Source of the DNA: an uncultured Eubacteriales bacterium
GTDB taxonomy: Bacteria > Bacillota > Clostridia > Lachnospirales > Lachnospiraceae
Reading direction: 5' to 3'
NCBI GenBank assembly: GCA_900314845.1
Contig: OMWV01000037.1
Span: forward strand, 186,001-250,000
DNA length: 64,000 bases
Positions 53,402 through 61,144 of this stretch are shown here, one piece after another; position 1 is the stretch's first letter; every line of letters begins with the position of its first letter. A model generated the notes under the pieces. That model worked only from the letters and a program-made list of their open reading frames with translations, was not told where the DNA came from and made no database searches. Both the position numbers and the translations under genes were made by a program.

Positions 53402-53464
53402 GCTCTGTCTTTGCAGTTTTCTGAATCTTCTTCCTGTATTGCCTTAATAATCAGATATTTGAAT

Positions 53465-53479
53465 ACAATTTCAAATTGT
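53465..53479. promoter_or_regulatory. Perfect dyad upstream of the rny promoter
   Basis: ACAATTT-C-AAATTGT is a 15-base perfect palindrome ending 7 bases before the -35 box. It could be bound by a regulator; no known operator is recognised. Confidence 0.4.
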
Positions 53480-53486
53480 GTATTAC

Positions 53487-53515
53487 TTGACAGTACCCTT
53501 AAAAAAGCGTAAAAT
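53487..53515 (+). promoter_or_regulatory. Promoter of rny
   Basis: A consensus TTGACA (53487-53492), 17 bases, TAAAAT (53510-53515). Confidence 0.8.
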
Positions 53516-53562
53516 TTAAGTGTTGTATTTATATACAAAAAATTTAATAGGGAGGTGCTCCT

Positions 53563-55113
53563 GTGCATCCACTGACGATCTTAGCAATTGTAATTGCTGT
53601 CGTCGCTACTGCGCTCATTGCATGGAATGCCGCAATTTCCTACCGTAAGAAGGTCGTTGAGGCAAAGATTGGATCAGCAGAGGAGAAGGCTCGTGAGATC
53701 ATCGACGAGGCTTTGAAGAATGCTGAGACAAAGAAGCGCGAAGGCTTGCTTGAACTGAAAGAGGAAGCTCTGAAGAACAAGAATGAGCTGGAGAAGGAAA
53801 GCAGAGAACGCAGGTCTGAAATACAGAGACTTGAAAAAAGAGTACTTGCCAAGGAAGAAGCTGTAGACCGCAAGGCGGATTCCCTTGAGAGGAAGGAAAG
53901 CCACCTGGCTTCGAGAGAAGACAGGCTGAATAAACGGCAGGCCGAAGTGGAAACCCTTGGTGAAAAACGTACACAGGAACTTGAAAGAATCTCAGGTTTA
54001 ACCTCCGAACAAGCAAAAGATTATCTTCTGAAGTCTGTAGAAGATGACGTGAAACATGAAACAGCACTGTTAGTTAAGGAACTTGAAAGACGCGCGAAGG
54101 ATGAGGCCGATAAAAAGGCCAAGGAATATGTGGTATCCGCTATACAGCGATGTGCAGCTGATACAGTGACTGAGTCCACTATTTCCGTTGTAAACCTTCC
54201 CAACGAAGAGATGAAGGGAAGGATCATAGGTCGTGAGGGCAGGAATATCCGAACTCTCGAGACTATGACAGGAGTCGATCTGATCATTGATGACACTCCG
54301 GAAGCAGTTATCCTCTCGTGCTTCGATCCCATCAGGAGAGAAGTCGCAAGAATCGCTCTCGAGAAGCTGATCGTAGACGGCAGGATCCATCCCGCAAGGA
54401 TAGAGGAAACCGTTGAAAAGGCCAGGAGAGAAGTCGAAACGATGATCCGTGAAGAGGGAGAGGCCGCGACACTCGAGGTCGGTGTTCAGGGTATTCATCC
54501 TGAACTCATCCGCCTTCTGGGCAGAATGAAGTTCAGGACCAGTTACGGCCAGAATGCTCTGAAGCATTCCATAGAAGTGGCCCAGCTTGCCGGCATGCTG
54601 GCAGGTGAGATCGGAGAGGACGTCCGCATGGCGAAACGTGCCGGACTGCTCCACGATATCGGTAAGTCCCTTGACCACGAGATCGAGGGCTCACATATCC
54701 AGATTGGTGTCGACCTTTGTAAGAAGTACAAGGAATCCGATGTTGTTATCAATACGGTAGCTTCTCACCACGGCGATACAGAGCCGACATCGCTTATCGC
54801 ATGTCTGGTACAGGCAGCCGATACTATCTCAGCTGCAAGGCCCGGCGCGAGACGCGAGACGTTGGATACATATACTAACAGATTGACGCAGCTTGAAGAA
54901 ATTGCCAATAACTCCAAGGGCGTTGAAAAATCTTTTGCTATTCAGGCGGGCAGAGAGATTCGTGTGATGGTCATTCCTGATCAGGTCAGCGATGCAGACA
55001 TGGTTCTGCTTGCAAGAGATATTGCCAAGCAGATCGAAGCAGAGCTAGAATACCCGGGACAGATTAAAGTGAATGTGATCAGAGAGTCAAGAGCAGTAGA
55101 ATACGCAAAGTAA
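53563..55113 (+). CDS. rny: Ribonuclease Y
   Basis: RNase Y (516 residues) is the membrane-bound endoribonuclease that starts mRNA decay in Firmicutes. An N-terminal membrane helix (about 3-24) is followed by a long coiled coil (about 30-190), a KH domain with [17 protein letters not shown], and an HD domain with [14 protein letters not shown] and [14 protein letters not shown]. The C-terminal [17 protein letters not shown] is typical. It starts at a GTG after GGGAGGTG. It has its own promoter and shares a terminator with xpt. Confidence 0.97.
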   Translation: MHPLTILAIVIAVVATALIAWNAAISYRKKVVEAKIGSAEEKAREIIDEALKNAETKKREGLLELKEEALKNKNELEKESRERRSEIQRLEKRVLAKEEAVDRKADSLERKESHLASREDRLNKRQAEVETLGEKRTQELERISGLTSEQAKDYLLKSVEDDVKHETALLVKELERRAKDEADKKAKEYVVSAIQRCAADTVTESTISVVNLPNEEMKGRIIGREGRNIRTLETMTGVDLIIDDTPEAVILSCFDPIRREVARIALEKLIVDGRIHPARIEETVEKARREVETMIREEGEAATLEVGVQGIHPELIRLLGRMKFRTSYGQNALKHSIEVAQLAGMLAGEIGEDVRMAKRAGLLHDIGKSLDHEIEGSHIQIGVDLCKKYKESDVVINTVASHHGDTEPTSLIACLVQAADTISAARPGARRETLDTYTNRLTQLEEIANNSKGVEKSFAIQAGREIRVMVIPDQVSDADMVLLARDIAKQIEAELEYPGQIKVNVIRESRAVEYAK

Positions 55114-55161
55114 CGCGGCTCTTGATGAACTGTACTAACTGATACTTTGATTCAGGATACG

Positions 55162-55211
55162 AAAAAGCTGCCGTACAGATCACAAAAGTGTGTTCTGTAC
55201 GGCAGTTTTTT
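55162..55211. terminator. Bidirectional terminator between rny and xpt
   Basis: CTGCCGTACAGA (55168-55179) pairs with TCTGTACGGCAG (55194-55205). Ts follow on the plus strand (55206-55211), and the run of As before the stem gives Ts on the minus strand, so it serves both converging genes. Confidence 0.9.
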
Positions 55212-55225
55212 ATGCAAAAATCAGA

Positions 55226-55807
55226 TCAGACATCTGCTTCCGTCAGTTCTACCTTTCCCCTGCTGAGCTTAGCGATCCTGGCAAGAGAGGTAACCTGATA
55301 GCCTGCGTCCTGGAGGCGTTTTCTTCCTTTCTGGAAAGATTTTTCTATCAGTATGCCGATCCCGACGACACTGCCTCCGCCCATCTCGACAAGTTTTGCC
55401 GCTCCGGAAGCCGCTTCCCCATTTGCAAGAAAATCATCTATAACAAGGATCTTGTCACCGGCCGATATATATTTTGCGGAGAGGGTCAGCTCATAATTTG
55501 TCCCCTTCGTAAATGATGTGATATTTGTCTGGTAAACGTCGCCGACAAGTATCTTGGACGTCTGCTTCTTCAATATGACCATAGGGACTCCCAGCTCCAG
55601 TGCTGTAAAAGCAGCAGGGGCGATTCCTGAGCTCTCAATGGTAAATACTCTGGTGATTCCCTTGTCCTTATAAATGGAGGCAAATACCTTCCCTATTTCC
55701 TGCATAAGCGTAAGATCTACCTGGTGGTTGATAAAACTGTCCACCTTGAGAATGGTCTCACTGAGCGCAAGCCCGTCTTTCATAATTCTGTCTTCGAGTA
55801 ATTTCAT
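55226..55807 (-). CDS. xpt: Xanthine phosphoribosyltransferase
   Basis: Xpt (193 residues) salvages xanthine to XMP using PRPP. It begins [31 protein letters not shown], the usual Xpt start, quoted here only for its first residues [27 protein letters not shown] and the PRPP-binding [16 protein letters not shown] are clear. AAAGG precedes the ATG. A minus-strand promoter-like pair (TTTACA, 16 bases, TAAAAT) lies near 55890-55920. I looked for a purine riboswitch in the leader and saw none. Confidence 0.94.
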   Translation of the reverse strand: MKLLEDRIMKDGLALSETILKVDSFINHQVDLTLMQEIGKVFASIYKDKGITRVFTIESSGIAPAAFTALELGVPMVILKKQTSKILVGDVYQTNITSFTKGTNYELTLSAKYISAGDKILVIDDFLANGEAASGAAKLVEMGGGSVVGIGILIEKSFQKGRKRLQDAGYQVTSLARIAKLSRGKVELTEADV

Positions 55808-55938
55808 GTTAAACCGGCCTTTCCGCGATTTGGACAGTCTCCTGCCTTTATTCGCTCTAATTATTCTCTCTATCAGAGGTTCTGTTATTATTTTATCATA
55901 AGAAAATCCAGTGTAAAGTCTGAAGCTAAATTGACTTA

Positions 55939-55947
55939 TGATATAAT
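55939..55947 (+). promoter_or_regulatory. Extended -10 promoter of the two-component operon
   Basis: TG-A-TATAAT (55939-55947) is a perfect extended -10 element. A -35 box at the right distance is poor, as is common for such promoters. The remaining leader to 56024 shows nothing further. Confidence 0.55.
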
Positions 55948-56024
55948 AGAGAAATAAAGCTCAGGCGGAAGAAACATCCATTTCAGATATTTTCAATACA
56001 TTATAATTAGAACAGGTGATTTTT

Positions 56025-56702
56025 ATGAGTGAAACAAAAATCTTGGTCGTAGACGACGAAAGCAGGATGCGCAAGCTGGTTAGAGATTTCCTGGTCAGAA
56101 CAGGCTATTCTGTCATAGAAGCAGGAGACGGTGAACAGGCCCTTGACAAGTTCTTTGCCGAAGGGGATATTGCCCTTATCATCCTTGATGTAATGATGCC
56201 CAAAATGAACGGATGGCAGGTAGTGAAGGAGATCCGGCAGTACTCAAAAGTTCCCATTATCATGCTTACAGCTAAGGGAGAGGAGAGTGACGAACTTCAG
56301 GGCTTCGATCTGGGAGTCGACGAGTATGTCACAAAACCCTTCAGTCCCAGACTGCTGGTAGCGCGCGTTGAGGCCATTCTGCGCAGAAGCAGTGCCGTTT
56401 CGGCAGATGACCTGATCCAGGCAGGCGGAATCGTCATCGATAAAGCTGCCCACGAGGTAAAGGTGGACGACAAGCCGATCGATCTGAGTTTTAAGGAATT
56501 TGAGCTTCTGACATATTTTATGACGAACCAGGGAGTCGCGCTCTCAAGAGAGCGCATTCTCAACAACGTATGGAATTACGACTACTACGGCGACGCCAGG
56601 ACCATAGATACCCATGTTAAAAAACTCAGAAACAAGCTCGGGAAAAAGGGCGAGTATATCGTAACCATCCGGGGCATGGGCTATAAATTTGATGTAAAAT
56701 AG
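56025..56702 (+). CDS. OmpR-family response regulator
   Basis: A 225-residue DNA-binding response regulator. The receiver domain has ILVVDDESRMRKL, the phosphorylation site Asp55 in LIILDVMMPKMNG, and LTAKGEE with the conserved Lys. The C-terminal winged helix has LSFKEFELLTYFMTNQG, LSRERILNNVWNYDYYGDARTIDTHVKKLR (in part) and a final TIRGMGYKF. ATG 56025 is chosen; the GTG three codons upstream is part of the AGGTGA ribosome site. The paired kinase follows 13 bases later. Confidence 0.94.
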   Translation: MSETKILVVDDESRMRKLVRDFLVRTGYSVIEAGDGEQALDKFFAEGDIALIILDVMMPKMNGWQVVKEIRQYSKVPIIMLTAKGEESDELQGFDLGVDEYVTKPFSPRLLVARVEAILRRSSAVSADDLIQAGGIVIDKAAHEVKVDDKPIDLSFKEFELLTYFMTNQGVALSRERILNNVWNYDYYGDARTIDTHVKKLRNKLGKKGEYIVTIRGMGYKFDVK

Positions 56703-56715
56703 CAGGAGCCTCTAT

Positions 56716-58332
56716 ATGTTAAAGAAGAAGACCCTCAGATTCAAACTGTCTCTGATCGTGATCATGATCATTGTGCTGATCGTCATATTCGGTCTGATCT
56801 CCAGCAATATCTTTCTCGCAAACTATTATATTCAGAATAAGAGGAACTCCCTCATCAACGCTTATCAGGCCATAGACAGGATCTACATGAGCGGGCTTGA
56901 GAAAGCTGACGGCGAGGATGACGAAGCTGCAGGTGAAAGCGAATCAGAAAGCATCGATTACTCTGGTTTTTATGTCTCCGACAATCTCCAGCTCGCGATC
57001 GACAAGATCAGCACGAACCGGTCCCTGTCCATTCTCATCTACAGAACGGTAGAGATCTCCCAGAACGTATTTGGATTCAATATCAGGAACAACACAGACG
57101 AACTGCTCTACTCATCCCTGGGAATGGGCCGTGACAACAAGCTGAACAACGATAAGATATATTCTGATTATCAGAATTCAAAGGGCTCCGGTGATGACGA
57201 GATAAAAACGGACAAGTACAGTATCCGGAAAGTCAGCATCCACAGACTTGACAGCAGCTATCTCTATCTGGAAGGAATGCTGGCCGACGGCGACACGATC
57301 CTGATCAGGGCATCTATAGCCAGCATAAAGGAAAGTGTATCTCTGGCCAACCGCTTTTTCTTTGTCATCCTGATCGTAGCCGCCATTTTCGGCTTTGTTC
57401 TCACATATTTTATAACCGGCCGCTTTTTAAAGCCCATCAATGAGCTGACTTCCATGGCAAAGAGGATGTCTGAGCTTGACTTCACGGCAAAATACGAGGT
57501 AAAGACAGAAGATGAGGTCGGGGATCTGGGCAGCAGCATCAACACACTTTCTGAATCCCTGGAGAAGGCGATCGCCCAGCTCAAGGACGCCAATACGCAG
57601 CTGCAGCAGGATCTGCAGAAAAAAGAAGAAATCGATGAGATGAGAAAGGAATTTCTCTCAAACGTCTCACATGAACTGAAAACACCGATTGCCCTGATCC
57701 AGGGCTACGCTGAGGGACTTGTGGACGGCATAAGCGAAGATGAGGAAAGCCGCAATTATTACTGCGAGGTTATCATGGACGAGGCCAGGAAAATGAACGG
57801 TATGGTCAAACAGATCATGTCCCTGAACCAGCTTGAATTCGGCTACAGCCATGTAAACATGGAATACTTTGACATCACAGAGCTGATTGCCGGTGTGATC
57901 GATAAGTCTGCCATCCTGATCCAGGGAAAAGAAGCTGATGTCATTTTTGACAGAAAGGAACCTGTGTACGTCTGGAGCGACTCCTTCATGGCGGATGAAG
58001 TATTTACAAACTATTTTACAAATGCTCTCAACCATATAGACGAGAGAAAGAGGATCGAGATCAGCCTGGAACAGAAAGAGGATACTGTCAGGATCAATGT
58101 CTTCAACACAGGAGACCATATTCCGGAAGAGGATATCAACAGGATCTGGGATAAATTTTACAAGGTTGACAAGGCACGCACACGCGAGTACGGCGGAAGC
58201 GGCGTCGGCCTTTCTATCGTGAAGGCGACTATGAACCTGCTGGGTCAGGATTTTGGCGTCAGCAATGTCGAAGGCGGAGTCCTCTTCTGGTTTGAACTGG
58301 ACGGCAGCGATACCCACAGAGCAGACCAGTAA
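56716..58332 (+). CDS. Sensor histidine kinase
   Basis: A 538-residue membrane kinase. Two membrane segments (about 12-34 and 214-234) flank an extracytoplasmic sensor of some 180 residues containing an acidic stretch (GEDDEAAGESESES). A HAMP domain follows (about 235-290), then a coiled coil and the dimerisation domain with phospho-acceptor His319 in FLSNVSHELKTP. The ATPase domain ends with the G-box YGGSGVGLSIVKA; the N-box is FTNYFTNALNHI, where the usual NLLxNA is altered. The signal is unknown. Confidence 0.92.
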   Translation: MLKKKTLRFKLSLIVIMIIVLIVIFGLISSNIFLANYYIQNKRNSLINAYQAIDRIYMSGLEKADGEDDEAAGESESESIDYSGFYVSDNLQLAIDKISTNRSLSILIYRTVEISQNVFGFNIRNNTDELLYSSLGMGRDNKLNNDKIYSDYQNSKGSGDDEIKTDKYSIRKVSIHRLDSSYLYLEGMLADGDTILIRASIASIKESVSLANRFFFVILIVAAIFGFVLTYFITGRFLKPINELTSMAKRMSELDFTAKYEVKTEDEVGDLGSSINTLSESLEKAIAQLKDANTQLQQDLQKKEEIDEMRKEFLSNVSHELKTPIALIQGYAEGLVDGISEDEESRNYYCEVIMDEARKMNGMVKQIMSLNQLEFGYSHVNMEYFDITELIAGVIDKSAILIQGKEADVIFDRKEPVYVWSDSFMADEVFTNYFTNALNHIDERKRIEISLEQKEDTVRINVFNTGDHIPEEDINRIWDKFYKVDKARTREYGGSGVGLSIVKATMNLLGQDFGVSNVEGGVLFWFELDGSDTHRADQ

Positions 58333-58347
58333 AAAAAGCTAAAAAAT

Positions 58348-58388
58348 GAAGGAACCGGACCGCAAAAAGCAATCCGGTTCCTTCTGTT
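58348..58388. terminator. Terminator after the histidine kinase
   Basis: GAAGGAACCGGA (58348-58359) pairs with TCCGGTTCCTTC (58373-58384), followed by TGTTT on the plus strand. As upstream (58330-58346) give a T-rich tail on the minus strand, so it can also serve the converging small gene. Confidence 0.8.
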
Positions 58389-58412
58389 TCCACAAAAATT
58401 TCTTCAGACAGA

Positions 58413-58613
58413 TCAGAAGAGCTCTACTTTACCTTCAATGTCGTCATTGATCGTATAATAAGCTGTATTCTCCTCAGGCTTTGCATAAACATTGAGGGTC
58501 TTGATCTCTTTGATCAGTCTGCCCTCATCAAGCCAGGCCTGCTTTATCTTAGCAACGATCTCGCTCTGTTCAGCCTCTCTGCCCTGATACTGTACATAAA
58601 ATGCTGTCTTCAT
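58413..58613 (-). CDS. Small protein, DUF6465-like
   Basis: A 66-residue protein beginning MKTAFYVQYQGREAEQ and ending in NVYAKPEENTAYYTINDDIEG, a pattern I associate with the DUF6465 family common in Lachnospiraceae-like bacteria; the family name is from memory. There is no signal or membrane segment. The ATG at 58613 is preferred over a TTG at 58625 because GGAGGGG sits between them. A minus-strand promoter lies upstream. Function unknown. Confidence 0.75.
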   Translation of the reverse strand: MKTAFYVQYQGREAEQSEIVAKIKQAWLDEGRLIKEIKTLNVYAKPEENTAYYTINDDIEGKVELF

Positions 58614-58656
58614 TTTCCCCTCCAAACAAAAGAAATAATAACCCTATCGATTTTTA

Positions 58657-58685
58657 ATGATATAATAAACAGGAAAAAAAATCAA
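58657..58685 (-). promoter_or_regulatory. Promoter of the small minus-strand gene
   Basis: Read on the minus strand: TTGATT (58685-58680), 17 bases, TATCAT (58662-58657). Confidence 0.55.
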
Positions 58686-58901
58686 ATCTTTAGACGAGTG
58701 AATGATAATTTATACATAAATCTGCAAAGAATTTTCAATGCAGAGTATATGACTATTTCAGCTAAAAAATACATATTTTAATCACCAAGCCAGTCAATTA
58801 TCTGCAAAATGTGGAAATATGTTCCAGATTAACCGGCATTTGTCTGACACAGAAGAGTATTTCATCTCAGAGCTTGTTAAAAACGCCGAAAATCGCCTTC
58901 C
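58686..58901. other. AT-rich intergenic stretch without visible gene
   Basis: The region between the small minus-strand gene's promoter and the hisH promoter holds no open frame with a ribosome site, no clear RNA gene and no terminator that I can see. Confidence 0.5.
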
Positions 58902-58930
58902 TTGAATCTGGCCTGGCAGGCTGTTATAAT
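58902..58930 (+). promoter_or_regulatory. Promoter of hisH-hisF
   Basis: TTGAAT (58902-58907), 17 bases, TATAAT (58925-58930). Confidence 0.75.
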
Positions 58931-58940
58931 AAAATAACAG
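58921..58940. promoter_or_regulatory. Inverted repeat overlapping the hisH -10 box
   Basis: CTGTTAT (58921-58927) and ATAACAG (58934-58940) are perfect complements around AATAAA. The left arm overlaps the -10 box, so a protein bound here would block transcription. No known regulator is assigned. Confidence 0.45.
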
Positions 58941-58959
58941 TTATTCGGAGGTAGAATAT

Positions 58960-59565
58960 ATGATCGCAGTAATAGATTATGACGCCGGCAACATGAAAAG
59001 CGTTGAGAAGGCTTTTCAGTATCTGGGCGAAGACGTATGCATAACAAGAGACAGAAAAAAGATCATGTCAGCTGACAAGGTCGTCCTTCCCGGCGTAGGA
59101 GCTTTCGGCGATGCCATGGAAAGACTGAAGAAATATGACCTGGTCGAGACGATAAAAGGCGCCGTGTCTGACGGAAAACCCTTTCTGGGGATCTGCCTGG
59201 GCCTGCAGCTCCTTTTCGACAGAAGCGATGAAGCTCCCGGCGTGGAGGGACTCGGCATTCTTAAGGGCAGTATCCTCCGGATCCCGGCTCAGGAAGGCCT
59301 GAAGATCCCTCATATGGGCTGGAATAATGTTAAGCTTATGAAAGAATCGAGAATATTTCACGACCTGGGAGAGAACCCCTACTTTTACTTTGTTCACTCC
59401 TACTATCTGAAAGCAGATAAGCCCGAAGATGTAGCCGCTGTGACATATTACGGGACAAAGATCGACGCGGCGGTAGAACATGAGAATGTCTTCGCCAGCC
59501 AGTTTCATCCGGAAAAAAGCAGCCGGACAGGACTTCGGATACTCAGAAATTTTGCACAGCTTTAA
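58960..59565 (+). CDS. hisH: Imidazole glycerol phosphate synthase, glutaminase subunit
   Basis: HisH (201 residues) releases ammonia from glutamine for HisF. It begins [19 protein letters not shown] and has [14 protein letters not shown], the nucleophile motif [11 protein letters not shown] with its cysteine, GWNNVK and QFHPEKS. The triad looks complete. CGGAGG precedes the ATG. No other histidine genes are nearby except hisF. Confidence 0.96.
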   Translation: MIAVIDYDAGNMKSVEKAFQYLGEDVCITRDRKKIMSADKVVLPGVGAFGDAMERLKKYDLVETIKGAVSDGKPFLGICLGLQLLFDRSDEAPGVEGLGILKGSILRIPAQEGLKIPHMGWNNVKLMKESRIFHDLGENPYFYFVHSYYLKADKPEDVAAVTYYGTKIDAAVEHENVFASQFHPEKSSRTGLRILRNFAQL

Positions 59566-59585
59566 GGACTCAAGGAGAGATAATC

Positions 59586-60344
59586 ATGCTGACTAAAAGA
59601 ATCATCCCCTGTCTGGACGTCAACAACGGCCGGGTGGTAAAAGGAGTAAATTTCGTCAATCTCAGAGATGCCGGAGACCCTGTAGAGATCGGGTCGGTCT
59701 ATGACAAGGCCGGAGCTGACGAGCTTGTCTTTCTCGATATAACGGCATCCAGCGATCACAGAAAAACCGTTGTTGATCTGGTAAGAAGGGTAGCAGAAAA
59801 AATATTCATTCCCTTTACGGTCGGCGGCGGTATCCGGTCAGTCGATGACTTCAGAGCCGTGCTGAGAGAGGGGGCAGACAAGGTTTCCATAAACTCGTCT
59901 GCCATAGAGACACCTGAGCTCATCTCCCAGGCGGCAGAAAAATTTGGGAGTCAGTGCGTCGTCGTAGCTATAGACGCAAAGAAAAGGCCGGAAGGCGGCT
60001 GGACCATCTATAAGTACGGCGGGAGAGTTGATACAGGAATAGATGCCCTGGAATGGGCAGACAAGGTCTGCCGGCTGGGAGCAGGAGAGATCCTCCTCAC
60101 CAGCATGGACTGCGACGGGACAAAGGCAGGCTATGATATAGAGCTGACCCGGGCAGTCGCTGACATCGTTCCCGTGCCGATCATCGCTTCCGGCGGAGCA
60201 GGTACAAAGGAACATTTCTATGACGTTCTCACAGAGGGCAAGGCAGACGCCGCCCTTGCTGCCTCCCTCTTTCACTACGGCGAGCTGGGCATAGACGACT
60301 TAAAAAGATATCTGGCTGACCAGAATGTCAGCGTCAGACTTTGA
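59586..60344 (+). CDS. hisF: Imidazole glycerol phosphate synthase, cyclase subunit
   Basis: HisF (252 residues) is the barrel subunit that makes imidazole glycerol phosphate and AICAR. It begins [22 protein letters not shown] and has [52 protein letters not shown] and [13 protein letters not shown]. Both catalytic aspartate motifs are present. It pairs with hisH as a two-gene unit. Confidence 0.97.
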   Translation: MLTKRIIPCLDVNNGRVVKGVNFVNLRDAGDPVEIGSVYDKAGADELVFLDITASSDHRKTVVDLVRRVAEKIFIPFTVGGGIRSVDDFRAVLREGADKVSINSSAIETPELISQAAEKFGSQCVVVAIDAKKRPEGGWTIYKYGGRVDTGIDALEWADKVCRLGAGEILLTSMDCDGTKAGYDIELTRAVADIVPVPIIASGGAGTKEHFYDVLTEGKADAALAASLFHYGELGIDDLKRYLADQNVSVRL

Positions 60345-60382
60345 TAACCATACCATAATAATATCAGGAAGTGCATTTTTCA

Positions 60383-61063
60383 ATGGGAGCAATCGCTAAC
60401 GACTGGCTGGCGCCTTTAAAGCCGGAGTTTTCCAAGCCATACTACGCGAAACTATATAAGACAGTTCTGAATGAGTACAGGACCAGGCGGATCTTTCCCC
60501 CTTCAGACCAGATATTTCACGCATTTGAAGCAACGCCCTTATCAAACGTAAAGGCAGTTATCCTGGGCCAGGATCCCTATCACGGAGACGGGCAGGCAAA
60601 CGGTCTCTGCTTTTCCGTAGGAGAGGATGTCGAGATCCCACCTTCCCTGGAGAACATTTACAAGGAGCTGCATGATGACCTGGGCTGCTATATCCCGGAC
60701 AACGGCAATCTGGAAAAATGGGCCAGACAGGGAGTTCTCCTCCTCAACACTGTGCTGACCGTCAGGGCTCATCAGGCAAACTCACACCGCGGGATCGGCT
60801 GGGAAGAATTCACAGACGCCGCCATCCGCATCCTGAATGAACAGGATCGGCCGATCGTCTTTATCCTCTGGGGCAGACCCGCCCAGCAGAAGAAAAGGAT
60901 GCTGACAAACCCGGCCCATCTGATCCTGGAAGCGCCTCACCCCAGCCCCCTGTCAGCTTACAGAGGTTTCTTTGGCAGCAAGCCATTTTCAAAGACAAAC
61001 CGCTTCCTTGCGGCTCACGGCATAGAGCCCATAGACTGGCAGATCGAGAATATCCATAATTAG
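60383..61063 (+). CDS. ung: Uracil-DNA glycosylase
   Basis: Ung (226 residues) removes uracil from DNA. The catalytic motif GQDPYHGDGQANGLCFSV (in part), VLLLNTVLTVRAHQANSHRGIGWEEFTDA-type region, and HPSPLSAYRGFFGSKPFSKTN are clear. ATG 60383 follows AGGAAGTG by 9 bases; the GTG at 60371 lies within that site. It follows hisF by 38 bases and may be co-transcribed. Confidence 0.95.
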   Translation: MGAIANDWLAPLKPEFSKPYYAKLYKTVLNEYRTRRIFPPSDQIFHAFEATPLSNVKAVILGQDPYHGDGQANGLCFSVGEDVEIPPSLENIYKELHDDLGCYIPDNGNLEKWARQGVLLLNTVLTVRAHQANSHRGIGWEEFTDAAIRILNEQDRPIVFILWGRPAQQKKRMLTNPAHLILEAPHPSPLSAYRGFFGSKPFSKTNRFLAAHGIEPIDWQIENIHN

Positions 61064-61084
61064 CGCAATTTCCTGATGATAAAA

Positions 61085-61128
61085 AAACCGGAGGACTTTT
61101 GTTTTATAAAGTTCTCCGGTTTATTTTA
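61085..61128. terminator. Bidirectional terminator between ung and the minus-strand gene
   Basis: ACCGGAG plus GACTTT (61087-61099) pairs with AAAGTT plus CTCCGGT (61108-61120), 13 pairs with one G-U. T-rich sequence follows on the plus strand, and the As before it give Ts on the minus strand. Confidence 0.85.
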
Positions 61129-61144
61129 TCCTATTATTTTATTG

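Noticed and set aside
55808-55930. Possible purine riboswitch before xpt
   Set aside because: xpt often has one, but the conserved aptamer core and three-stem layout are absent from the minus-strand leader.
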